NCBI GenBank assembly: GCA_025642075.2 | Contig: JAODUO010000858.1 | Span: 1-64,000 of the forward strand | Direction: 5' to 3' | DNA: 64,000 bases | Source: Ridgeia piscesae | Taxonomy: Eukaryota; Annelida; Polychaeta; Sabellida; Siboglinidae | In this document: in pieces, positions 29,935-44,119 of the stretch | How the letters are laid out: the number at the start of each line of letters is the position of its first letter | Numbering within the stretch: position 1 is the first letter of the stretch | Position numbers and translations under genes: made by a program | The notes under the pieces: generated by a model | The model's input: the letters and a program-made list of their open reading frames with translations, nothing else | Databases searched by the model: none | Told to the model about the DNA's origin: nothing

Positions 29935-30165
29935 TATTACCCTTTCATTGCGATATCGAACATATTTGATGGTTACATTACGTTGCGATACAGAACAGAG
30001 TTGACGATTATATTATATTGCGATCCCGAACACAGTTGATCGTTCTATTACTTTGTATCACATTCCGGTGCCGTTCATAAGTGACCATTATGTTACATCG
30101 CGGTGCCAAAACAAATGACGATGCGTTGTCAAACGACATAAACAACCATCATATGACGGTGCCCA
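29935..30165. repeat. decayed left edge of satellite 2
   Basis: Degenerate 35-bp monomers such as GCGATACAGAACAGAGTTGA with a spacing of exactly 35 bp to the next GCGAT. They match the homogeneous core at GCGA, CGNACACA and ATTACGT. Confidence 0.8.
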
Positions 30166-31593
30166 AAGTTAGTGACCGCTGAATTACGTAGCCAACCCGT
30201 ACACAAGTGTCCCCTACATTACGTAGCGAAGCCGTACACAAGTGTCCCCAACATTACGTAGCGAAGCCGTACACAAGTGTCCCCTACATTACGTAGCGAA
30301 GCCGTACACAAGTTTCCGTTACGTAGCGAAGCCGTACACAAGTGTCCCCTACATTACGTAGCGAAGCCGTACACAAGTGTCCCCTACATTACGTAGCGAA
30401 GCCGTACACAAGTTTCTGTTATGTAGCGAAGCCGTACACCAGTGTCCCCTACATTACGTAGCGAAGCCGTACACAAATGTCCCCTACATTACGTAGCGAA
30501 GCCGTACACAAGTGTCCCATACATTACGTAGCGAAGCCGTACACAAGTGTCCCATACATTACGTAGCGAAGCCGTACACAAATGTCCCCTACATTACGTA
30601 GCGAAGCCGTACACAAGTGTCCCATACATTACGTAGCGAAGCCGTACACAAGTGTCCCCTACATTACGTAGCGAAGCCGTACACAAATGTCCCCTACATT
30701 ACGTAGCGAAGCCGTACACAAGTGTCCCCTGCATTACGTAGCGAAGCCGTACACAAGTGTCCCCTACATTACGTAGCGAAGCCGTACACTAGTTTCTGTT
30801 ACGTAGCGAAGCCGTACACAAGTGTCCCCTACATTACGTAGCGAAGCCGTACACAAGTGTCCCCTACATTACGTAGCGAAGCCGTACACAAGTGTCCCCA
30901 TACATTACGTAGCGAAGCCGTACACAAGTGTCCCATACATTACGTAGCGAAGCCGTACACAAATGTCCCCTACATTACGTAGCGAAGCCGTACACAAGTG
31001 TCCCATACATTACGTAGCGAAGCCGTACACAAGTGTCCCCTACATTACGTAGCGAAGCCGTACACAAGTGTCCCCTACATTACGTAGCGAAGCCGTACAC
31101 AAAGTGTCCCCTACATTACGTAGCGAAGCCGTACACAAGTGTCCCATACATTACGTAGCGAAGCCGTACTAAAGTTTCCGTTACGTAGCGAAGCCGTACA
31201 CAAGTGTCCCTTACATTACGTAGCGAAGCCGTACACAAGTGTCCCCTACATTACGTAGCGAAGTGTACACACGTTTCCGTTACGTAGCGAAGCCGTACAC
31301 AAGTGTCCCCTACATTACGTAGCGAAGCCGTACACAAGTGTCCCCTACATTACGTAGCGAAGCCGTACACAAGTGTCCCCTACATTACGTAGCGAAGCCG
31401 TACACAAGTGTCCCCTACATTACGTAGCGAAGCCGTACACAAGTGTCCCCTACATTACGTAGCGAAGCCGTACACAAGTGTCCCCTACATTACGTAGCGA
31501 AGCCGTACACAAGTGTCCCCTACATTACGTAGCGAAGCCGTACACAAGTGTCCCCTACATTACGTAGCGAAGCCGTACACAAGTGTCCCCTAC
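30166..31593. repeat. 35-bp satellite 2, homogeneous core (about 41 copies)
   Basis: The unit is GCGAAGCCGTACACAAGTGT followed by CCCCTACATTACGTA. Most copies are identical; common variants are CCCAT for CCCCT and AAATGT for AAGTGT. About five shortened 30-bp copies (TTTCCGTTACGTA or TTTCTGTTACGTA), near 30310, 30410, 30790, 31170 and 31265, are scattered through the array, so a deleted unit has itself been copied. The unit includes ACAC-AA-GTGT dyad symmetry. Confidence 0.97.
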
Positions 31594-32415
31594 ATGTTGC
31601 GATCTTGAACACCGATATCCGTTACATTACGTTGGAATGTAGTATATTGTTGATGACCGTTATGTCATGTTACGACCGAATTTCTATTCAATATCTTACA
31701 TTCTGTGCCAGATGCGTTCGAGAAGATTTATTTCATGAACATTGTGTATGAATTTGAAACGTCGTTTGATATCAGTGGGTTTTTTAAAATTCTGGTGACA
31801 TCTGGCGTAACGTGTTCGTCATTGATGCATAGTAGTTGGGGAAACTGATATTTTGTCTCAGGCCCATAAAAAGAGGAAGGAGATTCCTTCGGTAAGCTAC
31901 AGTGCAGCACAAACGATGCCTCCATTTTATAAAGAAAGTTTAATCTATCTTATAATTTATGGTTTATATTGTTTTGAATATTTTGCATCATTGTAGTGTT
32001 CTCATTTAACGCATTTCTTGCAAAGCAAGTCTTGCGACAAAAAAAATTAGGTCGCGAGTAGAAAGGTTTCAGAACCGCGTCGCGCTGCCGAATACAAGTG
32101 ACCTCTATTTATATGTATTTATTATTGTTATATTGCAGTACCGAACACAAAACACTCTTTATCGCGTCGCTTAACAGAAAACGTGTCGTTAAAATCAAGT
32201 AGCAGTAAGATTGCGTTGCAATATCGAAGACAATGGTAATCACAATGTTACTTCCCAATATACCGAATGCCAGTGCCAGTTGTTAGGTGGCGTTGCCAAA
32301 TTGAAGTAATTGTTTTGTTGCGATGCTGCACTATGGACACAAATAACGGTTATGTTAGATTGCGATTCCGTACACGTGTGACCATTATGTTACGTCGCGG
32401 CGCAGAACGCACGCA
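31594..32415. repeat. decayed right edge of satellite 2, interrupted
   Basis: Degenerate monomers continue at 31594-31680 and reappear near 32085-32240 and 32320-32410. For example GCGATTCCGTACACGTGTGA is followed exactly 35 bp later by GCGG. Unique sequence (about 31690-32080) interrupts them. Confidence 0.7.
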
Positions 32416-33145
32416 CACCATTCATTACTAGCCCGCCTAAACTCACGAACGCTCACACCGGAAACCCGCACTCACGCTCTCCCGAACATGATTTAGCACT
32501 GTCCTTTGTCTCTCTTCGCCGTCCTGTCATGCCCAGCTGGCGGTCCGTTGGCGGTCCGCAGGCGCTCCACCCGCGGTGTTTCTTCTCTGCCGGCCATGAC
32601 CGTCGCGTTCCGGGGAGGTAGGAGTTGTATTGTAAACGAACGACCTACGACCCTCGAGAGGGTCGCGTCGTGTGTACAGGGATCATTTTGTGTCGTCGTC
32701 ATTTATTATTCATAGTATAGCTACACGCACGCATTCACTCAAGCAGCCATGTTTACAAGACCATTCCGCTTGAATATTCAGCGGAGGTAACTTTATCCGT
32801 GTTAATTTCAAACGTGTTTCCTAATTTCGATTTTTGATATTAATACCTATGCAACATGTCACCATTTCTTAACGAGCTTCATCTGCCTGTGTGCTGTCCG
32901 TGATATGTTCGCCCTCTGTTACAGTTCAGCGACTCTGTCAGTTCCAATTAATTAATGCGCAGTGAAATACACAGTTTGTCAGCGCAGTAAATCGACTAAC
33001 TACAGCAATCAATTGCTCCGTTGTATGCTCATGTAACGACCATCAGCGATCGCGGCCGTTGAGGATTTATTACATTATTTCAATAACCCTGCGACATTTC
33101 TAATCGCGCATAAGACAAGAGCATTCTTTGAATGCATTTTCCCCG
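32416..33145. other. unique intergenic DNA
   Basis: No feature is recognised. A CpG-rich patch lies at 32460-32680 with equally open frames on both strands. Confidence 0.5.
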
Positions 33146-33780
33146 TGGAACTATCCAGTCCTAGGGACTATTCAGTCCTAGGGACTATTCAGTCCTAGGG
33201 ACTATCCAGTCCTAGGGACTATCCAGTCCTAAGGACTATCAAGTCCTAAGGACTATCCAGTCCTAGGGACTATCCAGTCCTAGGGACTATCCAGTCCTAA
33301 GGACTTTCAAGTCCTAGGGACTATCCAGTCCTTGGGACTACCCAGTCCTAGGGACTATCCAGTCCTAAGGACTTTCAAGTCCTAGGGACTATCCAGTCCT
33401 AGGGACTATCCGGTTCCTTGGGACTATCCAATTCTTAGGACTATCCAAAACTTAGGACTATCCGATCCTTGGGACTATCCAATCCGTGGGACTATCCAGT
33501 CTTAGAGACTATCCGGCCTTTGGGAATATCAAATCCTTGGGACTATCCACTCCTTTGGACTATTCAATCTTTGAGATTATCCAGTCCTAGGGACTATTCG
33601 GTCCTTGGGAGTATCCAATCTTTGGACTAATCGTCCTTCGGATTATCCAGTCTTTGGGACAGTCCAGTCCTTGGGACTATGCAATCCTTGGGACTATTCA
33701 GTCCTGGGGACTATCCGGTCCTTTGGACTGTCTAATCATTGTCACTATCCAGTCTTTGGGACTATCCGGTCCTAGGGACT
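33146..33780. repeat. 17-bp satellite GGGACTATCCAGTCCTA (about 37 copies)
   Basis: The left third is nearly uniform; the right two thirds drift (TTGGGACT, CTTTGGAC, small indels). Each junction forms AGTCC-TAG-GGACT, a short inverted repeat, so every unit carries hairpin potential. Confidence 0.96.
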
Positions 33781-34989
33781 AACTGGGGCACATTTTTAAT
33801 ATGACACAGTAATTCCTGTTACACCGATGATGTCATTTGTTTGTAAATAGTCTCTTAGTAGACAGGCGGAATCGAGATATCGTATCGACGAGGCCAGGGT
33901 TAAGTTAGTGTCCTAACCGCTGCTGACGATTTGCATATAATATCAAATATGTTGGTATTATTGTCACTCCAGAGCAACGCCAGTTTAGACTTTATGCTAA
34001 TGTTGCTAATAATGGGCGTGTTAATACTTGTATGATGTGTGGCTATTCGTGAATATTATAATTCAGTGTCCCCTTTTCTTGGAATTGCGTTGTATTGTTT
34101 TATTATGTTGACTGTTTTTCTTCTTCTTCACGTTTGGTGTGTTTCAAGCAAATCAAGGTAATGAAATAGTTTATTTCTAATTGTAGAGTCCATAAGTCGT
34201 AGAAAGTAACACACACTGGACCGTAGGAGTTAACCCATTCTAGTTGGTGTCAATTGAAAAGGGGACTGTTTATTTTTACAGAATACGCACACGCACACTG
34301 TTGTATTGGGGAACGACAGCCACACACTCAAGTCAAGCCTCGACAGAGAAGAAGAATTGTAGCTACTGCAAAACTGACATAATGTAATAAGCATGGAAAA
34401 TACATATGACACTGGTCGACCCGTTGATAGACGAGCTTGTTTAGTTGATAAAATATCTACATTTGACAGTACCAGTTTATGCAGCTGTTATCATTAGTTG
34501 CAAAGTGAACTGATGTCAGCAAGTCGGCCGAAGTCACCTGATGAAGCAGGTTTCCAGAGGCCCAAACACTCAAACGTTGCATTTTGAATGCATTCTGATC
34601 GTATGACAAAGACAACATACTCATAGACATGCATGTGGCATCAACATGTATAAACACAGCTGATCTTCTATTCATGAATAAAAGTGAAACTTTCAGTGAA
34701 ATAACAGTGTGGTATGTTTGGCAGTGGGTGGTTTGTTAATATATTTGATATGCTAAAACAAGTATATAAAATATAACTCGACAATACATGCATTTATTTG
34801 GTAAATAGACACAAATGTATATACTAGAATGCCATCTTAACCTCACCGTCACTTTACTGAACTAACAGTGAACGCATTATATGTTGTTTGTACACATTGA
34901 CAGGGTGATACACTGTAGGTTTTTGTATTTTTCTCAACGAAATAATGTACTAACAACTATTGGCATAGTATATAACCCAGTTTCTGATG

Positions 34990-34990
<1 letters not shown>
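33781..34990. other. unique intergenic DNA
   Basis: Nothing is supported. A short minus-strand frame at 34457-34675 has no recognisable domain. Confidence 0.5.
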
Positions 34991-35065
<75 letters not shown>

Positions 35066-35085
35066 GACGACTACTACTACTACTC

Positions 35086-35127
<42 letters not shown>

Positions 35128-35147
35128 TAGCTCTGCTGACTAGCTAG

Positions 35148-35180
<33 letters not shown>

Positions 35181-35626
35181 GCTACTACTCTACTACTACT
35201 CTCTACTACTACTACTACTACTACTACTACTCTGACTACTGACTGTACTACTACTACTGCTACTACTGCTAGCTACTCTACTACTACTCTACTACTACCT
35301 ACTACTACTCACTACTACTGCTCTACTACTCTCTCTACTACTACTACTCTACCTACTTCTCTACTACTACTACTACTGACTACTACTCTACTCATACTCT
35401 CTACTACTACTACTACTATACTACTACTACTACTACTACTACTACACTACTACTACTCTACTACTACTACTGCTACCTGCACATATCTGCTACTATCGAT
35501 ACTACTAACTACACTGCTACTCACTCTACCACTACGTTACTACTACTATCTATGCTACTACTACTCTCACTAGCCATCTACTACACTACACTACCACTAC
35601 CACTACCACTACCACTACCACTACCT

Positions 35627-35666
<40 letters not shown>

Positions 35667-35760
35667 CACTACCACTACCACTACCACTACCACTACCACT
35701 ACCACTACCACTACCACTACCACTACCACTACCACTACCACTACCACTACCACTACCACT
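34991..35760. repeat. (ACT)n then (CCACTA)n array
   Basis: ACT repeats are pure at 34991-35130, degenerate with TCT, CTG and CTAG interruptions at 35130-35590, then CCACTA hexamers dominate at 35594-35760 with an ACT block at 35625-35665. The opposite orientation (AGT)n forms the array at 41806-42594. Confidence 0.96.
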
Positions 35761-38747
35761 AAGGCGACCATATTGCTGCTACGGGAGTACAATATTCCTC
35801 CACACCCTGCCATACTTTGGCACTCCGCATTCAACACAAATCCACAGTTACCATCTATGACAATATTGCATAGATATGATTGACCTTTCATACTAGCTAG
35901 TGCATTTGATCATACCTGACCGAATCCATTGTTGATATTCACCTTAATTTCTGACACGTGTCCAGACGAGTAGAAGTTATTTCTGTGTTTATTCTACGAC
36001 TGTTAACATGAACCTTTATCTACTACGACAACTATATCCGCTGACAACACGATCACTTTTCTGCTCATTACATATTTGAATATAATTATTATGAGTGTAC
36101 TTAAGTTTCTCCAGCATATTTACAAACGTTTCTCACCAACTGCAAGGTGCAGGACTAGTTATCTTAGGACTCATGTCATTCACATAGCTCTGCACACTGT
36201 ACTCTTGTCCGGATCCATGATATTATACTTTGAAAATCCATTTGTCATGAGACATTTCACCTTGAAACATGCATACTGTTACCGTCACATTGACAAAAAG
36301 CAATTGTAAATGTATAGTTATTATGTATGTAAACTATTACAAGTGTAAGTAATATAAAAGGTAAGATTCACTCTATTAGTATCCAGCCTTGATTCAAATC
36401 TGCGCCACATGTAAACAACCGAATTTTAGACCTGGCAGAAATTTCCCTATTTGTACAATGCTACAACATGATAATAGGCATCACCTCGATTCAATCAATG
36501 ACAGCAAACCTTTCCATATTGATTTTATCATCGCACACATTATGGTTGTTTTGTTTCCAATGCATAGTCATAAGGCATAGGATGTTTGCTGGATTTGGTA
36601 TAAATACAATAGTAGTTTTTCTTTAGAAAATGGGCTTAGGCTATATGTTATAAAATTATGTTTGCATACAATGAGGTTTTACACATCCAGTTAACACATA
36701 TAACAATACTTGCCAGCTATGACATATAACAGTTGCAGCTCAATATAAAGCAGTGTACTTTATCGAAGGCGCTATAGGCTAGTCAGAACTGGCGGCAGTC
36801 GCGTGACTTCACAAGTTGATTTCAACGAAAATATTTATGTCAAATAGTATGGCATAAATAGTAACACAATAACCTGCGACGCCCATTAATGACGAATTCA
36901 CACACTTGACGTTTGTGCCGTGAAGTCTTAATCAGATGTTCGTCTTGTCATATAGCCAGTTCATGTTACAGCCAGTTCTTGCGAGACACCCACAAAACTC
37001 AGGCCTTTTAACATGGGATATTGACGGCACAACCAACTTTTGACGAGTACAATATGCACAATGCATTGCTTCCACAGAAAATGACGTCATAGTGCACAAA
37101 GTCCATCGCGATAGTATTATTTCGTCGCTGGCAACGTTTCTACGTACGACTGCGACGCGCGGCGCCAGAGTAAGCTTCAGCGAGCTGTTTGTTATGTGTG
37201 ACATTTGACCGGCGATATCTAGGTCAACATCAAACACGCGATATTCGCAAACCGAGATCTCGTTTCAAGTGCATGTCGTCCCAGCCAGGCTGCGTGTGAC
37301 GCACTGCAATTACCCCCGTTCCAGCGATCTAATACTCGTTGGAAGAGCCACCCGTTGCGGACGCCTTCCGTTTCCATAGTTGTTATCGCAAGGTCGGCGT
37401 TCAAAAATAACAGCGGCGCTTCGTTGGAGTCTTAAGAGCGTCGTCGTGTAGTAGCCTAGCACCTACGCTGGCTACGCACATTGAGAAATTTACCATTATT
37501 TACATTCGAACCGCGGGCGGGTCGACGAGTGTCCAGTTGTGGAGACTGGTGGGATCGATTATTAACTTTCGATCTCGCAGAAAGTATAAATCACCGGTTT
37601 TCGGTGTCGTCAAAACACAGCGATGACGTCAATTCAATGTTACGCTCTATAGGCGCTGGCTGCTGTCTGTCAAATATGCGACAAAACACGTAACTGATCC
37701 TGAACAATGTTAGAGATTTACATTGGCGGACTCAAGTTATGACGTTGTTCCCGGGTGACGCTCGGGTTCGTAAAGCTTGCCGAAACGTGTGTTATCACCC
37801 CGCGACACGAGACGGAGTTAACGAGCAGCAGAAGTCTAGTCCTTTGTCTCTGTCACCTCACTCTATCTAACATACAAACAATGTCGTCTTCCTTTTAAGT
37901 TGCTATTTTCGCAGGTTACCTTTCAAATACAAATCGTAAACAATAATTTTCATGAGTTCGTTTATCTGTATTATTTTGCTGTACCGTGATGCCGTCACTG
38001 GGCACTCTTTTGACTTATGTACGATCGTATTTGTTCTAAACTTGTTGACTATTTAAAGCAGAAATGGTTTAGCCACATCATACCCCAACAAGAGGATGTT
38101 ACTTGTTTCGAAATCGTCACCGTCTACATTAGGACACGGTGATTATTGCTATAGAAGCAAATTAAAACCGGGTTTTGTAAAATGTATACAACAGAACGAT
38201 TACGGTAATAACCGTTTTTCAAATGTAGCTGTTCACATTTGGTTTACAATTCGACCTGTAGATCTACTGTGAATGTATTCGTACCATATTTCTTCGTTGC
38301 AATAGCATGACGGTTCAATCTCTATGGGACGCGCATTTGAATACTTATGCAACACAAAGAAGTCTGTGATAAGGCAAACAAGTGCACTGCGTACAACTGT
38401 AAGTACCTGTTTATAATTCTCTCAGCGACGTCAATATTCGAGCTTCCATGAGTTCGGTGCGCGCATGCGAATACTGTTTACGAGCATCTCTCCTGGCACG
38501 CTGTTTTGATGGAAGGTGTGCCTTCAGTGTGGCGTAAACCAACCTTGCACCGACATAAACAGTAGCACTGAGATTTATCTGACAACTCCTGTGATTTATC
38601 ATTGTATAGTTAATTAATTAAAGGGCAGCAATATGTTGAATGTGGGAAAATGGTACAGCATTGAACATTAAAAGGTATAATTGCGGTCATCTCTGCCCGC
38701 TTCGCTTTCAAAGAAACATATTTAGAAACTGGATATATTGTTTACGT
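35761..38747. other. unique intergenic DNA, about 3 kb
   Basis: This is one of the longest non-repetitive stretches. Open frames up to 101 residues occur but none has a recognised motif, splice partner or signal. Non-coding or poorly conserved exons cannot be excluded. Confidence 0.45.
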
Positions 38748-38948
38748 AATTAAAGTAATTAAAGTAATTAAAGTAGCTAATAAAAGTAGCTAATTAAAGT
38801 AGCTAAAAGTAGCTAAAGTAGCTAAAGTTACTAAAGTAACTAAAATAACTAAAGCAACTTAACTAAAGTAACTAAACTAATTAAAGTAGCTAAAGTAGCT
38901 AAAGTAACTAAAGTAACTAAAGTAGCTAAAGTTACTAAAGTTACTAAA
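38748..38948. repeat. degenerate TAAAGTAGC / TAAAGTAAC 9-bp repeat
   Basis: About 22 copies of TAAAGTA(G/A)C with TTAC and AATTAAAGT variants, beginning as AATTAAAGT and becoming GCTAAAGTA. Confidence 0.9.
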
Positions 38949-38976
38949 CACATTATCTAGCGGAAGTATACCTTTA

Positions 38977-39173
<197 letters not shown>

Positions 39174-39282
39174 AGTATAATTATGATTTATATATATTAT
39201 TAAAACAATGTTACTTAGAATAAGGTGGTAGGGGGCTGTTCGCGGTTTATCATATGTTCTGTCTGGTTGCTTCGAACTGTGC

Positions 39283-39862
39283 GTGTGTGTGCGTGCTGCG
39301 TGTTTCGTGCTGTGCGTTGCGTGTGCGTGTGCGTGTGCGTGTGCGTGTGCGTGTGCGTGCGTGTGCGTGTGCGTGCGTGTGCGTGTCGTGTGGTGTGCGT
39401 GTGTGTGCGTGTGCGTGTGCGTGTGCTGTGTGTGCGTGTGCGTGTGCGTGTGCGTGTGCGTGTGCGTGTGCGTGTGCGTGTGCGTGTGCGTGTGCGTGTG
39501 CGTGTGTCGTGTGCGTGTGCGTGTGCGTGTGCGTGTGCGTGTGCGTGTGCGTGTGCGTGTGCGTGTGCGTGTGCGTGTGCGTGTGCGTGTGCGTGTGCGT
39601 GTGCGTGTGCGTGTGCGTGTGCGTGTGCGTGTGCGTGTGCGTGTGCGTGTGCGTGTGCGTGTGCGTGTGCGTGTGCGTGTGCGTGTGCGTGTGCGTGTGC
39701 GTGTGCGTGTGCGTGTGCGTGTGCGTGTGCGTGTGCGTGTGCGTGTGCGTGTGCGGTGCGCGTGCGCGTGCGCGTCGCGTGCGTGCGCGTGCGCGTGCGG
39801 TGCGCGTGCGCGTGCGCGTGCGCGATGCGCGATGCGCGATGTGTGTATGTGCGTACGCACGT
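39283..39862. repeat. (GTGCGT)n array with GCGCGT edge
   Basis: GTGCGT hexamers dominate 39320-39755, with slips near 39360-39435 and 39505. They give way to GCGTGC-type units at 39756-39840. Alternating purine-pyrimidine sequence of this kind favours Z-DNA. The opposite orientation (ACGCAC)n forms much of 49330-49800. Confidence 0.97.
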
Positions 39863-40556
39863 GCGATAACTCAGAGATATTGTTATATAAGTGTTTTGGT
39901 TGATTGCAAAATAGCACAGCAACATGAAAACTACGGCACAATGTGAGCCAGTCAAATAGCCAGCGCATTCAATCAATATCGACGCGTCAAACTGACTGAA
40001 CCGTGAACGCGTCACGCGCGGCTTAACACTTGGCACAATGGTTATACAGTCGTAACTATGGGTAGCGCAATTGTATTAGTGATGTCAACAATTCCGAAAG
40101 TAACACCAGACATACCATACACACAACTTCTTTAATATCGTGTGTGTTTGCCGCGTCTGTTTGGGCGTGACGACTTTGTAACTACATCATGCAAATGGTC
40201 TGTTGTTGTCACAATACATAGGCCTAGTCAACAGCATTAAGGCATCATAGGAATTGCGCAATACGTATTAGTGTATGGTAATCTGTTTCACTATTTCACA
40301 GTTTATTTTACCTGTTTACTTTATACCGGTTTAATATCTTATGACTGTTTACGTACAACTGATGAGTATAAATAAAATGACACCATTGTGTATTAATTAT
40401 GAAATTACTTAACAAATTACTCACTCTGACATATATCAGTCATTTTCAACTTCATTTATATTTAATACAGTGGTTGTGTACTTCCATCTGCCCGTCCCTC
40501 TGTTAAACTGTCCGTAGCAGCTACCCTTTACATCGACGATTTGTTTGTCTGTGACC
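39863..40556. other. unique spacer
   Basis: Nothing is recognised apart from ordinary AT-rich sequence. Confidence 0.5.
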
Positions 40557-41221
40557 TGTCCGTCCGTCCGTCCGTCCGTCCGTCCGTCCGTCCGTCCGTC
40601 CGTCCGTCCGTCCGTCCGTCCGTCCGTCCGTCCGTCCGTCCGTCCGTCCGTCCGTCCGTCCGTCCGTCCGTCCGTCCGTCCGTCCGTCCGTCCGTTCCGT
40701 CCGTCCGTCCCGTCCGTCCGTCCGTCCGTCCGTGTCGTCCGCGTCCGTCCGTCCGCGTCCGTCCGTCCGTCCGTCCGTCTGTCCGTCCGTCCGTCCGTCC
40801 GTCCGTCCGTCCGTCCGTCCGTCCGTCCGTCCGTCCGTCCGTCCGTCCGTCCGTCCGTCCGTCCGTCCGTCCGTCCGTCCGTCCGTCCGTCCGTCCGTCC
40901 GTCCGTCCGTCCGTCCGTCCGTCCGTCCGTCCGTCCGTCCGTCCGTCCGTCCGTCCGTCCGTCCGTCCGTCCGTCCGTCCGTCCGTCCGTCCGTCCGTCC
41001 GTCCGTCCGTCCGTCCGTCCGTCCGTCCGTCCGTCCGTCCGTCCGTCCGTCCGTCCGTCCGTCCGTCCCGTCCGTCCGTCCGTCCGTCCGTCCGTCCGTC
41101 CGTCCGTCTGTCCGTCCGTCCGTCCGTCCGTCCGTCCGTCCGTCCGTCCGTCCGTCCGTCCGTCCGTCCGTCCGTCCGTCCGTCCGTCCGTCCGTCCGTC
41201 CGTCCGTCCGTCCGTCTGTCC
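40557..41221. repeat. (CCGT)n tetranucleotide array, about 165 units
   Basis: Almost pure CCGT. Interruptions cluster at 40693-40780 (single-base slips, GTCGT, GCGT) with isolated ones at 41068, 41108 and 41216. Each unit contains one CpG. Confidence 0.98.
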
Positions 41222-41805
41222 GCGACTCCGCGACTCCGCGACAATCATTCGACGATCCGGTTTCATTACTGCCGGTTAAGCCGCGTGTTGTTTACACGCG
41301 CTGAACCGACGGCCGGTGGACGCGTACACGTGTCTACAATGTGTACGCGACAGGACGATGTAAATTGTGTCGGGCCGTTAACGAGCTGGCTTCGCTGCGC
41401 CGCAGAGACCTACGCAAATTCAGCACGTAAATGAAATCGATAAGACACATCCATCCGTGTAGGCCCACTTGTAAGCTAAAAACGTTATTTTTTGGGAAAT
41501 TTTACAGTGATCGTATGTCGGGTTTCAAGACAATAAAAAATGTCGCAATTTAACACATGTGTACCTATGCAATATAAATGATACGTTTTACAATTACAAC
41601 TACCGTGGGAAACCAAGGTGTTTTCGGCATTAACTTTACCATAATAACATTGTGTACGCGATTATAGTGTATGAATCCGTAATGCCATACAAACAGTAGG
41701 AATCGAAGCAATTCGTTGTATTTAAAAAATTATGTGTAACTTATTTTAACAGTGATCGTAATCGGTTTCTAATACCACCGGTGTTATTATTATTATTAGT
41801 ATTAT
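41222..41805. other. unique spacer
   Basis: No feature is recognised. Confidence 0.5.
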
Positions 41806-43084
<1,279 letters not shown>

Positions 43085-43943
43085 CCGTCTAGCCGGTTAA
43101 TGTATGTCCGTCAGCAAGTCGGTCAGTTGGTCCGTCATTCCGTTGGCCTGTCGGTCTGTAGACCGGTTGGTCCTCCGTTGAGTCGATCCGTCGTTCCGTC
43201 CATCGTCGGTCAGTTCATCAGTTCGTCGGCTTTCCTTCATATTTTTGTTATGTCCGATAGTCCGCCCTTGCCGCCTGAACTCCAACCTCTGAATGTGTCA
43301 ATGTGTCAACCCACCAATCCGCCACTTCCTCTATCCATTGATCTGTTGAATGCTCAGTCCCTAGATCGTCTGTTTGTCCGTATCTTATCCATCTGTCTTT
43401 CTGACCATGTGTCCGTCTCTCCGTTAACCTTTCACTCAGTAAGACGACCAGTCTCTCAGCCCGTCAGTCCGTCAGTGTATCAGTCCGTGAGTCGCTCGAT
43501 CCTTCCTTCTGTAATTCCACCAGTCACTGACTGTTGTAGTCGTCCTACCGCCAAATATCATTTGTGTATGTCCTTCGTCAACCTATTACCCAATTTTAAT
43601 TTGGCAGTCCGACAGTACTAAGTCCGTAGACTGTCGCTACGTCAATATATCATTCAAACAATCGATCAATCTTTCGTTCCGTAAATTCCGCCAGCCTGTC
43701 AGTCCACCCGCACTCACGTGCCAGTTCGTAGTGCGTACGTCAACAACATCAGTCAGTCAATGGTGTAGCAGTCTGTCAGTCCATCATTCCGTCATTCCCT
43801 TTTCCGTAAATGAGTCAATATATATGTCCCCTCAATCATTAGTAATAATTCTGCCTGCCAATCATGTATTCCTAGAGTCTCTGTCCGTCGACATGTCACC
43901 CTCTCACTCCGTCGGTTCGACGATTCGTGGATCCGTCACATTC
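43085..43943. repeat. decayed GTCN-type repeat region
   Basis: TCAGTC, GTCCGT, GTCGGTC and GTCAGT segments recur at irregular spacing from 43085 to about 43800. They look like the mutated remains of the tetranucleotide arrays that are still intact immediately to the right. Confidence 0.65.
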
Positions 43944-44119
43944 GTCCCGTCCCGTCCCGTCCCGTCCCGTCCCGTCCCGTCCCGTCCCGTCCCGTCCCGT
44001 CCCGTCCCGTCCCGTCCCGTCCCGTCCCGTCCCGTCCCGTCCCGTCCCGTCCCGTCCCGTCCCGTCCCGTCCCGTCCCGTCCCGTCCCGTCCCGTCCCGT
44101 CCCGTCCCGTCCCGTCCCG
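43944..44119. repeat. (CCCGT)n pentamer, about 35 units
   Basis: Pure CCCGT from 43944 to 44119. Confidence 0.98.

Noticed and set aside
34457..34675. Possible retroelement-like segment with a DEAGFQRP-like translation
   Set aside because: It is short, without a second motif or a consistent frame, and not enough to name an element.
40541..41434. Ser-Val-Arg-Pro repeat protein
   Set aside because: It is a translation of (CCGT)n; other frames and the opposite strand are equally open.
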